This document shows, in pieces, positions 34,094 to 43,936 of a stretch of 64,000 nucleotides of DNA (position 1 is the stretch's first letter; every line of letters begins with the position of its first letter). This DNA is from Gyrodactylus bullatarudis. Lineage: Eukaryota; Platyhelminthes; Monogenea; Gyrodactylidea; Gyrodactylidae. The position numbers and the translations under genes were made by a program. The stretch spans positions 61,428 through 125,427 of the forward strand of contig SSNU01000010.1 in assembly GCA_012064415.1 (NCBI GenBank), in the 5' to 3' direction. The notes beneath the pieces were generated by a model. The model saw nothing but the letters and a program-made list of their open reading frames with translations, searched no databases and was not told the DNA's origin.

Positions 34094-36015
34094 ATTTAAG
34101 AAAATCCACAAGGGTACAGATGACCTAAAATTTCGTCCTATCTTGGACATGACGCCAAGTCCACAACACGGTCTAGTTCAATTGTTGGCCGACGTTTTGA
34201 AACCATTGAGTGATCATCTATGTCCACATTCGGTTGTTAATGTTTATGATTTCCTTTCCAGACTCAGAAACAAAAATCCGTTACCTGGCCAGATGGTATC
34301 CTTTGACGTATCGTCTCTCTTCACCAATGTTCCCCTAAAAGAAACTGTTGACTCCATACGAATGAAACTCTCTAAGCACACAGAATTAATCAAGAGTGAG
34401 GATCCTTCAACCATTCCAATGACAGCTGATGAGATTTGCTCCCACATTTTCATGACGGTCCAAAACATAGACTTCAAATTTGATGGATCTTATTTCCGGC
34501 AGAAAGACGGTGTCGTTATGGGAACTCCCCTGGGTCCGATCTTGGCTGATATATTCCTGGCGTCTATAGAATCAACTAATATTACTAGTACAATCAGTGA
34601 GGCCCACCTATATTTACGCTACGTTGATGATACATTCCTCTTGTTGAAAAAAGAACAAAATCCAGCTGAATTACTATCAGAACTTAACCAAATGCATTTC
34701 AGATTGAAGTTCACGATGGAGAGAGAAGCCAACAAACACACTGAACTTCTTCGAGGCTTACATTGAAAAATGCCCAAGCACCGAAAGCTTCATCTCGAGG
34801 ATATACAGAAAACCTGGTATCCCTATGCAGTACATGCTTTACACCAGTTTTAGTCCCATCGAAACCAAAAGAGGCCTTGTGAGAAGCGAATTCTTGAAGA
34901 TCTACCGTGTAGTTTCAACCCATCTTCAGGAAGAAGAACGGAAAAAGGTCTTCGCGAAATTTAAACAATGTGGTTACCCAAAAGAATTCATCAGAAAACA
35001 CGCCTAAATAAAAGAGAAAGACAAGATGCTTGATGATTCTAATCCAAACCATCTATTCCTTCAACTTCCATTCAAAGGTGATGTTCCGAATTCAATCCTC
35101 AAAAACAAACTGTCGAAACTTACGTCAGAAACTTTTCCAGGGTACAAAATACGGTTCTTGCCTAGAACAACCAAATTGTTGAACGATCGTAACAAGGACC
35201 CGGTCCATTGGCTCGAGAGAAAAGGTGTAGTGTATGAGTTCAAATGTTCCTGTGGTCAATCCTACATCGGCATGACAATAAGACCAGTATCAGCGAGGAT
35301 CAAGGAGCAACTTACTCCTGGTAATGACCGCTCGTTTATCCAAGAGCATATCCGGCAAAACAAACACTCGGCAGGGATAGAAAACTTCAAGATACGCTAC
35401 ACAGCGGACCCTAAGCTCAGTAAACCACGCTTACAGAATGTTCTGGAGATAGCAGAGGCCAAACTAGTCAACGAAGAGTTACCCTCGTTAAGCGCCCAAA
35501 AGATATTAGGTAGAAAGTTAGGCTTTACGGGAGTAAATTTCCGCAAAGCATCCTAGACGATCAAAAAAATTGCAAGGATGACCAAAAGACTGACCGAGAG
35601 ACAGCAACAGAACATTGATTTGAACCCGAATTCAGTAAACGCACCACTAAACTCAACACAACTACTCCATCTGAAAACGGTCCAATTTTCACATCAACTC
35701 AAAAAGTTTCTTCTAATGATGGCCTAACAACTGGATTGATCGCAACTCAAACTTCAACATTAGTTGATAATGACACTCCCTCTATTTGTAAAACCTCAAT
35801 TGAAACTATCTCTAATAGTTCCCTCCCCCCCAACAGCCAAAAAGATTTTGACATCCAGGTATTTTTCTCAACCAGAAACACAAGCCCCCACGCCATCGCG
35901 GAAAAGCAATCTGTCGGTTTCCCCCAAGCAACCAAAGGGAAGAGGAAAGCATAGAAGAAGAATACCATCCGGTGTCCAGACAATAGATGCATTCCTCACT
36001 GCCCCTAAGAGATGA
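34094..36015 (+). pseudogene. Penelope-like retroelement, family C, best copy in the window
   Basis: Open from RT motif 2 on: RPILDMTPSPQHGL, SFDVSSLFTNVPL, DGVVMGTPLGPILADIFL and YLRYVDDTFLLL, all with intact catalytic residues. A frameshift at about 34735 precedes AYIEKCP and SFSPIETKRGL, and a stop follows at about 35005. The next frame (35026-35556) carries LPFKGDVPNSIL, then the GIY-YIG endonuclease VVYEFKCSCGQSYIGMTIR with the FIQEHIRQNKH histidine and EIAEAKLVNEELPSL glutamate. A stop at 35554 precedes a low-complexity tail ending APTPSRKSN and TIDAFLTAPKR. The first part of the RT is missing. Codons are visibly less A+T-rich than in family A. A hammerhead follows at 36101. Confidence 0.9.
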
Positions 36016-36100
36016 ACACACTCTACTCCCATTTGTCAGGACTAGTTGAAGGATTGGCCTTTATTATGTTCTCTAATTTTTCATGTATATAAATATATTA

Positions 36101-36156
36101 AGTCGGTGCTTGGTCCGAAGAGAACCGACGAAAATAAAGCTTTATTCACCAATCAA
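36101..36156 (+). ncRNA. Hammerhead ribozyme with mutated core, strong helices I and III
   Basis: Helix I UUGGU (36110-36114) pairs perfectly with ACCAA (36148-36152). Helix III is a perfect 14-nt palindrome AATAAAGCTTTATT (36133-36146), followed by C17 at 36147. GAAA is present (36130-36133). The core reads CCGAAGA in place of CUGAUGA (36115-36121), which should abolish cleavage. GTCGGT upstream (36102-36107) is perfectly complementary to ACCGAC in loop II (36124-36129). It sits just downstream of the family C polyprotein. Confidence 0.6.
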
Positions 36157-36180
36157 CTTTCGTTCGTTCTTAAAACTAGC

Positions 36181-36339
36181 ATGACTTCTAGTCAGCAACC
36201 CCCTAAATTAAGAAAGATTAATAAATTTACGCCTAATAAAAAATGCTTAATTTGCTGGTGCTTTTTGAGTTATCTTATGACTTCCTATGTTTCAAAAAGA
36301 TTTTTTGATTTCCGAGAACCCTTTAAATTCACAAATTAG
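36181..36339 (+). CDS. Possible start of a second PLE-C unit (ORF after terminal repeat)
   Basis: An ATG at 36181, 29 bases after the hammerhead, opens MTSSQQPPKLRKINKF, running 52 codons to a stop. In PLEs, partial tandem copies put a new ORF start right after the terminal repeat, so this may be the 5' end of another unit. No RT follows. Confidence 0.35.
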   Translation: MTSSQQPPKLRKINKFTPNKKCLICWCFLSYLMTSYVSKRFFDFREPFKFTN

Positions 36340-36424
36340 TAAAACAAAATAAGATTTAAGAATCAAATTTCATCAAAGGCTATGTAATAATAATAGAAAG
36401 TGAACGTTGATCAAAGAATATTAA

Positions 36425-37359
36425 GGTAGGACTGGAGCAAACCTCACAACTTTCCGTCCGGGTAGAGGGGAACCGTATATGCGTTTATATGAGCGATAAG
36501 TTATTATTTATTTTAAAAACCATATATGAAAATACCAATAACGAGCTTTAATAAAATAGTTTCTGAAAATAGCAGCGCGACAAACGACCCATCGAATTGT
36601 GGCTTTTTAAGAGCTGATTTCAATGAAATGATTCTGATCTATTAATTTTGAGAGTTTAAGACACTTTTAGTTGATATTATATTCGAATTATTTATTAATC
36701 TTAAATTAATTAGTATCTCAGCAATGGTTTAGGTAAATAATAATAAATAATTTAAATACTTATTCGATTCTTTAAAATCGATGTGTCAAATTGATTAAAA
36801 TAAAATTCAATCCAGACCTATGATTAATTTTTTGATAAATTCTATACATTAGTTTATTTAGTTAATCCTTCATGAATAATGATAGCATAAACTGTTACAG
36901 AATATTTAGATTTTTATTAAGCAGAATTGAAAGGTGTTAAATCAATAATCTATGAACCTATTTGGATCTATCACAGACACAGTTTGGAGGTCCTGGGTGT
37001 ACTGTTGAAATAGATAAACGCCACTTTTTCAAAAGAAGTATCATCGAGGTCAAATTCTTGAATACCAACGCTCTGGATTGTCGGTGATATCTGTAGGCAG
37101 ACAAGACAGATTCGTCTACAGGTCATGTTCACAAGAACCAAGGTGAACATCCATAGATTCATGATAGAGAATGTTGCTTCAGGAACAACGGTGATAACTG
37201 ACAAATGAAGAGCTTATCGTGGTATTCCTTTTAAACACCTTACAGGTAACCCAAAATAAATAATAACTTATATATAGCGCATATATTCTCCGCATATACA
37301 CGCTTATACGGTTCCCCTCTACCCGAACGGAAAGTTGTGAAGTTTGCTCTAGTCCTACC
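36425..37359. mobile_element. 935-bp DNA transposon with about 100-bp TIRs and 8-bp TSD
   Basis: TIRs start GGTAGGACTGGAGCAAAC (36425) and end GTTTGCTCTAGTCCTACC (37359). The inverted match extends for about 100 bp. A perfect 8-bp duplication AATATTAA flanks it (36417-36424 and 37360-37367). GG-starting TIRs with an 8-bp TSD suit a Merlin-type or hAT-type element. A 77-residue minus-strand frame (37204-36971) inside has no recognised domain. Non-autonomous. Confidence 0.85.
36971..37204 (-). CDS. Unrecognised ORF inside the 935-bp transposon
   Basis: 77 residues, hydrophobic first half (LWMFTLVLVNMTC) that could form a membrane segment, then an acidic part (QEFDLDDTSFEK). No homology recognised. 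It may be a fragment captured by, or left over in, the MITE. Confidence 0.2.
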   Translation of the reverse strand: MSVITVVPEATFSIMNLWMFTLVLVNMTCRRICLVCLQISPTIQSVGIQEFDLDDTSFEKVAFIYFNSTPRTSKLCL

Positions 37360-37639
37360 AATATTAATTTAAAATTTTCCTTGTGTGTTATCGTAATTCA
37401 TACTTTTCTCCTAACATCATATTATTTATTAACCAATAAAATTTTATAAATCATTCAAGAGTTATAGCCGATCTTATTACAGCGTGAGTTGAGTATAGAA
37501 TGTTTAATGATGAGAGCAGGCCTCTTACACATTAGACATACAAAATACAGATAAATTATTCAACTCATTAACTTCCGAATCAGTAAAAAATGATCTAAAA
37601 TTAGTTTTATAATAAAATTTATTGAAACTTAGGTCAATA

Positions 37640-38050
37640 TTTGAATTCTCAGTCACGGTCATCCAAATGTTTCGACGGTGATTGTCTTTACACGCCTTCT
37701 TCAGTGGTACGACAAGTTTATCAAAAACAAAATACTATTTATATACTTTCATGATTTCATCCCTATAAGTTTTGTCCAATCAGATGAGAGAATAGAATTA
37801 TACAAGATGCTGACCTATGATAATAAAGTATTGATAATTTTTCATCAGATTTAATTTAACTTCCTTCTTTTGCCAAAAAGCTGAATCCAACACTACTCAA
37901 TGGTCACTTCACCAACATTTCCATTAAAACTATCATTATTGTCAATTTCAAGAGCTTCATGAATTAACCTCTTTCTAAAGTTTTTTTGTACACTAAGAAT
38001 TTTAACCTCCTCAAAGTTGTGTTGCTCGGGCAGTCAGAGAAGAAGTCTTA
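37640..38050 (-). pseudogene. PLE family E C-terminus and 3' tail
   Basis: Minus strand: FEEVKILSVQKNFRKRLIHEALEI, the conserved end of one PLE endonuclease lineage (VEKNYRKRLxxEAxEI). An untranslated tail follows with CTGAAGAAGGCGTG...GTCGAAAC at about 37715-37675, a motif typical of these PLE tails. The rest of the element is absent. This family is distinct from A-D. Confidence 0.6.
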
Positions 38051-38335
38051 AGGCCGAATCTCACTGAATTAAAACGATGAAACCAGACCAAACACAAGTA
38101 CCTTTTTCTGGAAAATATTCATGAAGATTGAAAATATACATCTTTTAGAAAATCCCCTACCCATATATTCAGTCATTTCTAGCAATACCTCATATACATT
38201 AGTGGTTCAAAAACTTTTACAACTTTTATATTGTTTCCTCTAGAGTCATAAAGGTTCTAAAATTGAATAAAAAATACAATTCAACAAAAGCTTAATATAA
38301 TGGAAAAACGTATATTATTTTGAATGAGTAATTCA
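38051..38335. other. No recognisable feature
   Basis: Short A+T-rich spacer. Confidence 0.35.
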
Positions 38336-38339
38336 CATT

Positions 38340-39185
38340 GTTTTTCAAAAACGTCCGAGTATCCACTTAAATTCATAATTTGGAAATATGTAAGAAAGAG
38401 ATATATTTAAAACCATATACGTATTTCTTGAAGCATTTCTTAATTTACAAATAATGAAAGAAATAATAAAAGTTGAAGAAAATTAGAATGAATGTAAGCT
38501 GAAAAAACACCAGAACTCTCCAATAAATAGCAACAGTGGAGAGAAAAGTGAAAAAGCTCACATAGGCCATGGGAGTTGAAGGTTATAAGAATAGTTTTTT
38601 TGAACACATAGATTGGGTTTGTATAGATTAATAAAGAATTTATCTTTAACCCATACATCTATGCTGTCATCACATGGATTTTTGTATAAAATAGAAAAGT
38701 TCGAAACTGAAGCAGCATGTTTCTCCTGTTTGATATGCCTAGTTACTGCAGTGTCTTTGTTCAGATGATCACTAGATCTTGTAGACAGCTTCCTAATTGT
38801 TCTACCAATGTGAAAAGCACCACAGTCACATTGAAATTTATAGATTAGTAGAGTCTTCTCCTCCGGTTTGAGTAAATCTTTATGAATCAAACTAAACAGT
38901 CTCTGAGTTTTAAATACAATTTGCAATTGTATATTATTGTAATGTTGATTGATGAGATTGTTAAGTCTTCTTCTAATGTCATTACTAAAACCGTTGAGTC
39001 TCATGAAGATTTTTGTTTTTTCCATTTCATCTGTATTGACATCTTCATCCCTATTCTCTGAAATATTGATGAATTTGTCTACAAATTTCTTTGGATAACC
39101 ATTTTCCATTAAACATAACTTCGAATTCTCTATTTCATTCTGCCATTCCTCCGGACTTGCTATTCTTCTCATCCTTTTTCTATAT
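38340..39185 (-). pseudogene. Penelope-like retroelement, family A, endonuclease with open frame
   Basis: A 204-residue open frame (39172-38558) from the end of the RT through the endonuclease: RIASPEEWQNEIENSKLCL, FKTQRLFSLIHKDLLKPEEKT, LIYKFQCDCGAFHIGRTIRKL and DHLNKDTAVTRHIKQEKHAA. It ends at YNLQLPWPM. The GIY-YIG tyrosine is a histidine (FHIG). A full family A 3' untranslated region follows to 38340. The RT is missing upstream. Confidence 0.82.
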
Positions 39186-39857
39186 ATTATTTCTAATCAA
39201 TGAAAAGCCTAATTCATTTATCTTACAGTAAAAAGGAATTATATCGAACAATCAGGAAAAATATTGATGAGCGTAAAATGTTTAATCTCCTTTTTATAAC
39301 TAGAGAAAAAAGATATCATTGAGAGCAACGGATATTTTGCATCATCTCTATGTAACTTTTGATACTTTCGAAAACGTTATAATGAATTAATAGTATTATT
39401 GTGTAGACCGTATCAGATTTATTTTCGTTTTTTTATCGGATTTAAATTGGGAAGTTATCTATTTACTATAATTTATGTGATGGTACTTTATCAATAAACA
39501 ACCTTTTATCAAATTCTTGTTTGTAGAGCAAAATTATTTTAGGTATATAAAAGGGACTTGGAAGTATGTTGATGTTCAATATGATTATGTATCAATATTT
39601 ATCACGCATATTTAAATGTAAATATATATTTAAGCTGCATACGAGAAGAATGTTATCAGTTAGTTGTATTGCAATATGAATCAAAGATATGAGATTTGAT
39701 GAGGAACTCATTATGGAGTTATAATACAGGTGAATATGTAGATTGATTATAACATGATTTGCTTGCTATCTGCCAATGTTGTCTTTTGGCTTATATTAGT
39801 CTAACTAAAAAAGGAAAAAAAGGTGTAGCCTCTTAGAAAATAAGAATTATCTAATAA
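39186..39857. other. No recognisable feature
   Basis: A+T-rich, no ORF or repeat match seen. Confidence 0.35.
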
Positions 39858-40889
39858 CACTGTTCGACATATTTGAGGTGAATTTTTTGTATTATTTTGA
39901 TTTTTTGATATCTTATAGATTTTGATGCGCTGAATTCAATGGTGTAAACCGTTTTTCGATTGATTTGGGAATCTCGACAAAAATTGGATCTGAAGTTTTG
40001 ATCCGAGTTTTTTAATCTCAGTGATCTGGTGGCGGTATAAAAGACATATATGTGTCATATGATACACCAAAATGTAGCTAAATAACTCTTCTTTCTAAAT
40101 AGTTTTATCAGAGTATGGTTAACAGATTTTTTTGAGTAAAAAATCAGCGTCAAAGCTCAAAAATTTGAGCATTTTATAATAATTTTGTTATGCATTTGNN
40201 NNNNNNNNNNNNNNNNNNNNNNNNNNNNNNNNNNNNNNNNNNNNNNNNNNNNNNNNNNNNNNNNNNNNNNNNNNNNNNNNNNNNNNNNNNNNNNNNNNNN
40301 NNNNNNNNNNNNNNNNNNNNNNNNNNNNNNNNNNNNNNNNNNNNNNNNNNNNNNNNNNNNNNNNNNNNNNNNNNNNNNNNNNNNNNNNNNNNNNNNNNNN
40401 NNNNNNNNNNNNNNNNNNNNNNNNNNNNNNNNNNNNNNNNNNNNNNNNNNNNNNNNNNNNNNNNNNNNNNNNNNNNNNNNNNNNNNNNNNNNNNNNNNNN
40501 NNNNNNNNNNNNNNNNNNNNNNNNNNNNNNNNNNNNNNNNNNNNNNNNNNNNNNNNNNNNNNNNNNNACAAAATTATTATAAAATGCTCAAATTTTTGAG
40601 CTTTGACGCTGATTTTTTACTCAAAAAAATCTGTTAACCATACTCTGATAAAACTATTTAGAAAGAAGAGTTATTTAGCTACATTTTGGTGTATCATATG
40701 ACACATATATGTCTTTTATACCGCCACCAGATCACTGAGATTAAAAAACTCGGATCAAAACTTCAGATCCAATTTTTGTCGAGATTCCCAAATCAATCGA
40801 AAAACGGTTTACACCTTTGAATTCAGCGCATCAGAATCTATAAGATATCAAAAAATCAAAATAATACAAAATTTTTGCTGAACAGTGTA
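39858..40889. mobile_element. Long foldback element with CACTG termini and gapped apex
   Basis: About 310 bp left of the gap is an almost exact reverse complement of about 310 bp right of it. The outer ends are CACTGTTC and GAACAGTG. TAA lies on both sides (left flank AATAA, right TAAGTT), a possible 3-bp TSD. CACTG ends with 2-3-bp TSDs resemble CACTA-type elements, but no transposase is visible. Small stepwise deletions near the outer ends distinguish the arms. Confidence 0.75.
40199..40567. other. Assembly gap (369 N)
   Basis: A run of N at the centre of the palindrome. Frames reported across it are artefacts. Confidence 0.99.
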
Positions 40890-41446
40890 AGTTATATAAA
40901 ACGCATAAGAGACAATGAAGAGGCAGAAGAAGCATAAGAGAATGATCTTACTCTTCAATTTTGTTGCTTCAAAAGCCTCATATAAGATTCTGCGTGATAA
41001 AAGAATAGAGGAGAAGTTTTAGACTGATTATCCAAGTTCTAAGCGATTATCAATTTACTGCATAAGAAATTGAAAGAAATGCTTCTTGATATAATAAAAG
41101 GATTATCTAAGCCTATTACTCGCCTGGATAAACCGGAGTATTTTACAATATAAACAGTTATCAGAAGAAATCATTTCACATGAATGTGAGGAAGCCGAAA
41201 TTTTATTCAAAGTGCATCTAGTTTTATCGGATGCTTTTGAATGAATTATTTTCAAATTATACATAACTGTTACGTACAGACTTTAAAAATAAAACCTAAG
41301 TATTTATAAATTGAACCCTTCCTCTAACTATATTGCAATTATTTATTTTTTTGCATTAAAGGGCTTGTTACTTGCATATGAATCAGTGAGATACTAAATT
41401 CGATCGATTAAATTTTATTTCCAGAAAACTATCAAAGTTGATACCG
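40890..41446. other. Decayed coding-like stretch, unassigned
   Basis: In one plus frame with stops, about 41040-41155 reads LLHKKLKEMLLDIIKGLS then KPITRLDKPEYFT. It looks like former protein-coding sequence but I do not recognise the family. Confidence 0.3.
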
Positions 41447-41870
41447 GGGGTTGATTCCAAAAATGATCTCAACAAATTTTTATTTTCCAAAAATCACCCT
41501 AAAGGAAATTTTTATTAATTAGCACCTCAAAAATCACTCCAACGGTAATTTTTCTCCAAAAATAACCCGAAATATTTTCAAATGAAACTTCTTAAAATTA
41601 ATTTTATTTAACACTTAATTTATTTAAACTTTATTTCAGCTCTTGAATTTTTGCATGGTCATCCACTGTTCCGATTTGTTCAAATTTTCGGCATTAAAGA
41701 GCATGATATACTCCGAGTAAGGGGACTACTTCGTATTCATTCAGGACACAATTTCCAAGAGAAACTTTTAATTTACTATTTCGATCTTCAGAAACATAAA
41801 ATTAATCTTCTTCAGGGTTAGCGAAAATTTGTTAGAACCTAGATTCGCGTTAGTTTTTTTCCATCTAAGA
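41447..41870 (-). repeat. MULE-derived element, truncated
   Basis: It begins GGGGTTGATTCCAAAAATGA with CACCCTAAAGG-like subterminal repeats. It then parallels the minus-strand SWIM region of 54618-55314 (TATTCATTC-GGACA, CGATCTTCAGAAAC). The right end is lost. Confidence 0.5.
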
Positions 41871-42114
41871 TCAAAAGCAGTTGATAATCAAATCATCAGC
41901 CAACTTAGTGAAAAGGCAGAAAAGAAAAACTCCTCAACAACATAACGAAAAGGAAACAGACACAGTAGGCAATTATATATTGACAGTTTTTTAAAAAGAA
42001 AAAATTAATCAAAAGACCGAGATCAATGTCTCTAACCTCCCCCCTAGATTCAATATGGAAATAACCAATGGAAGGTCCCCAATTAATTATCATAATCAGT
42101 ATTTACATGTTAAC

Positions 42115-42174
42115 TGGGGTAGAGTCTGAAGAGACCCGGCAAAATAACGCTTATCACTCAAATATACGCTTGTT
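42115..42174 (+). ncRNA. Hammerhead ribozyme relic, PLE-D 5' terminal repeat
   Basis: GAGT, CTGAAGA (42126-42132), GACCCGGC, then AAAAT, ACGCTTATCACTCAAATAT. The layout matches the PLE-C-type copies, but GAAA is damaged to CAAAA and U7 of the core is A. Non-functional by sequence. Confidence 0.4.
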
Positions 42175-42675
42175 GTTCTCTAAACCTTGTTTAGAACCTA
42201 ACTTGAATATTCTTGATGAAGTTCGAAAATATTATCGCTCAAATGGATTCACATCGAGCTCATCTATGCCCCTCAAAGTTATGTAAAATCTGTGATGCAG
42301 CATCAACATAATCAAAAGTTCAGTTGCGTCTTGGGGGATAAGATAAATTAAATTAAAATGTAGGAGCCAAATGAGAATGCCATTAAAGTCACTACGAACT
42401 AGATTGATGAACTGAGGAAAAATATCGATGAAAATGAGATACAGAAGTCAATATGACAAAAAAGTTAATCGCCACTTCTAGTCAGGACAACGTTTCAATT
42501 CCTTCTAGAAAGATGTGTAAAGTCAGTTCAAGCAGAGAAATCCGGACACCCGAAACTAAAAAAGTGAGTAAAATCCAAACGTCCTCCTCTGCCATGTTGA
42601 CAAAGGAATCGGGATTACGCTAGTTGAAAGAAATGACTACCTAACAAAAGGCAAGCAGATCGAGAAATATATATC

Positions 42676-42945
42676 TTGGTTGATGCGATTGATTCAGAAA
42701 ATCGACTGAAAGGGTTCACCAAAGCGATAAACAGAAAAATAGAGTCATTAGAACAAAGAGGTTTGATCGACGTTGACGAACTCAATGAAAAAAGTGATGG
42801 AGAAAAAGCCGTTTTTATTTGCTTCCGGTTGACAGAGAATCAACAGAATTGGTGTACATACCCTCGACATGCCAGCCAGTCTTCAGCATCACCTAGTCAA
42901 ATGGTTAAACTCAAAGCTGTTGCCCTCGAGGAATCAAATTTGTGA
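42676..42945 (+). CDS. Unrecognised 89-residue ORF within PLE-D
   Basis: Contains NRLKGFTKAINRKIESLEQ and DELNEKSDGEKAVFICFRL, then NQQNWCTY. It reads like a small alpha/beta or winged-helix domain. A similar NKNWCVYEF ending occurs at about 56160. It could be a PLE-D N-terminal or first-ORF product. Function unknown. Confidence 0.35.
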   Translation: MVDAIDSENRLKGFTKAINRKIESLEQRGLIDVDELNEKSDGEKAVFICFRLTENQQNWCTYPRHASQSSASPSQMVKLKAVALEESNL

Positions 42946-43066
42946 ATATTCTGTATCAATCTCAAGAGATGTCGTTTAGAAGCTCAGAGGTACCAATTGT
43001 TTACCAATTGACAGCAAAATAATCTCCTTTGATTTATCCTCCTTATTCAAAAATTTTCCGGTCAAA

Positions 43067-43936
43067 TTTCCCTCTGAACTCAAGGCAAAAATAAATCATA
43101 ACTTGAGAAATCAAACTAGAAAAAGGAAAATTTGTAGTTTAAATTTCTCAAGAGATTAAGGAGCTTGGTTAACGAATTTTGGTCAGAATTCATTAAAACT
43201 GGTGCTCTATCGAATGGTATTAATTTTAAAACCAGAAAACCAAGGATATAAAGTACTTACTCAAGTTCTTCATAAAGATACAAGAAAAATTTTTGGTGTT
43301 TTGTAAAGATCAGATTATTCTGATACTAATGATGTAATAAAATATATATTTTATTCAAACTGAGACTCATAATAAGCAAAAGACAATACACATAGAAGAT
43401 AATGGAGAATGATAAATATTGTTTCACTCTCATTGGTGGAAAAAATACTCTTATATTATTGGTTGATGAAATTTGGGGCACAAAGGTATTAGTAGGGAAA
43501 ATTGAAACGAGCAGAGCTATCGCGAGGCGTTATCTATCTAACTCACTGTAGTTGAAGAATAAATGAAAATTAGGTTTAAAAATTTCTCCTGATTGATCAA
43601 TCGCTACCTCGTAACTGACAATAGCCAGTTTATAAATTCAAACCAATCAAGATATGAGAATAACAAGACTCTCTTGAAGAACTATTGGTCGAAAAAATCA
43701 AGGAAGCTCTGGATAATCCAGAGAATTTCATTGGCTTTCAAGATATGCAGCGGATCGCAGCTGAATTAGCAGATTCTCTGCAAATAGAAGGATATACAGC
43801 TTCTTACAAGACCATGATGGGAATGTGCAAAAGGAACAATTTAACTTTTCGTAAACCTTCCGGTGAATGCAGAAGTGTTTCTGATGATATTGGTCAAGAA
43901 TTCTGAGCTGGTCTACCTATTCACTTAAGAGGATAC
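43067..43936 (+). mobile_element. Repeat X, 870-bp insertion with 34-bp target duplication
   Basis: It interrupts the PLE-D RT. The target stretch 43033-43066 is repeated at 43937-43970 with one mismatch. The insertion holds a block 43133-43567, a pogo-type terminus GAGGCGTTATCTA (about 43540), a small PLE-A scrap (TTAGGTTTAAA) and an HTH-encoding ORF. The same 0.8 kb is found inverted at 48420-49243, and its first half again at 49232-49663. Confidence 0.7.
43685..43906 (+). pseudogene. Transposase HTH domain (CENP-B/Tc5 type), copy 1
   Basis: 73 residues: VEKIKEALDNPENFIGF, RIAAELADSLQIEGYTASY, KTMMGMCKRNNLTFRKPSGE. The pattern A..LA..L.I..Y.AS...M..CKR..L..RK.SGE is the second HTH of pogo/Tigger and CENP-B-like transposases. 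The start codon shown is not ATG and no DDE domain follows, so it is a fragment. A near-identical copy lies inverted at 48418-48624. Confidence 0.6.

Noticed and set aside
36046..36339. A 97-residue ORF beginning at 36046 as a separate gene
   Set aside because: Its first half is the PLE terminal repeat with the hammerhead; only the part from 36181 is kept as a candidate.
40185..40637. Open frames of 127-150 residues on both strands
   Set aside because: They exist only because the N run contains no stop codons.
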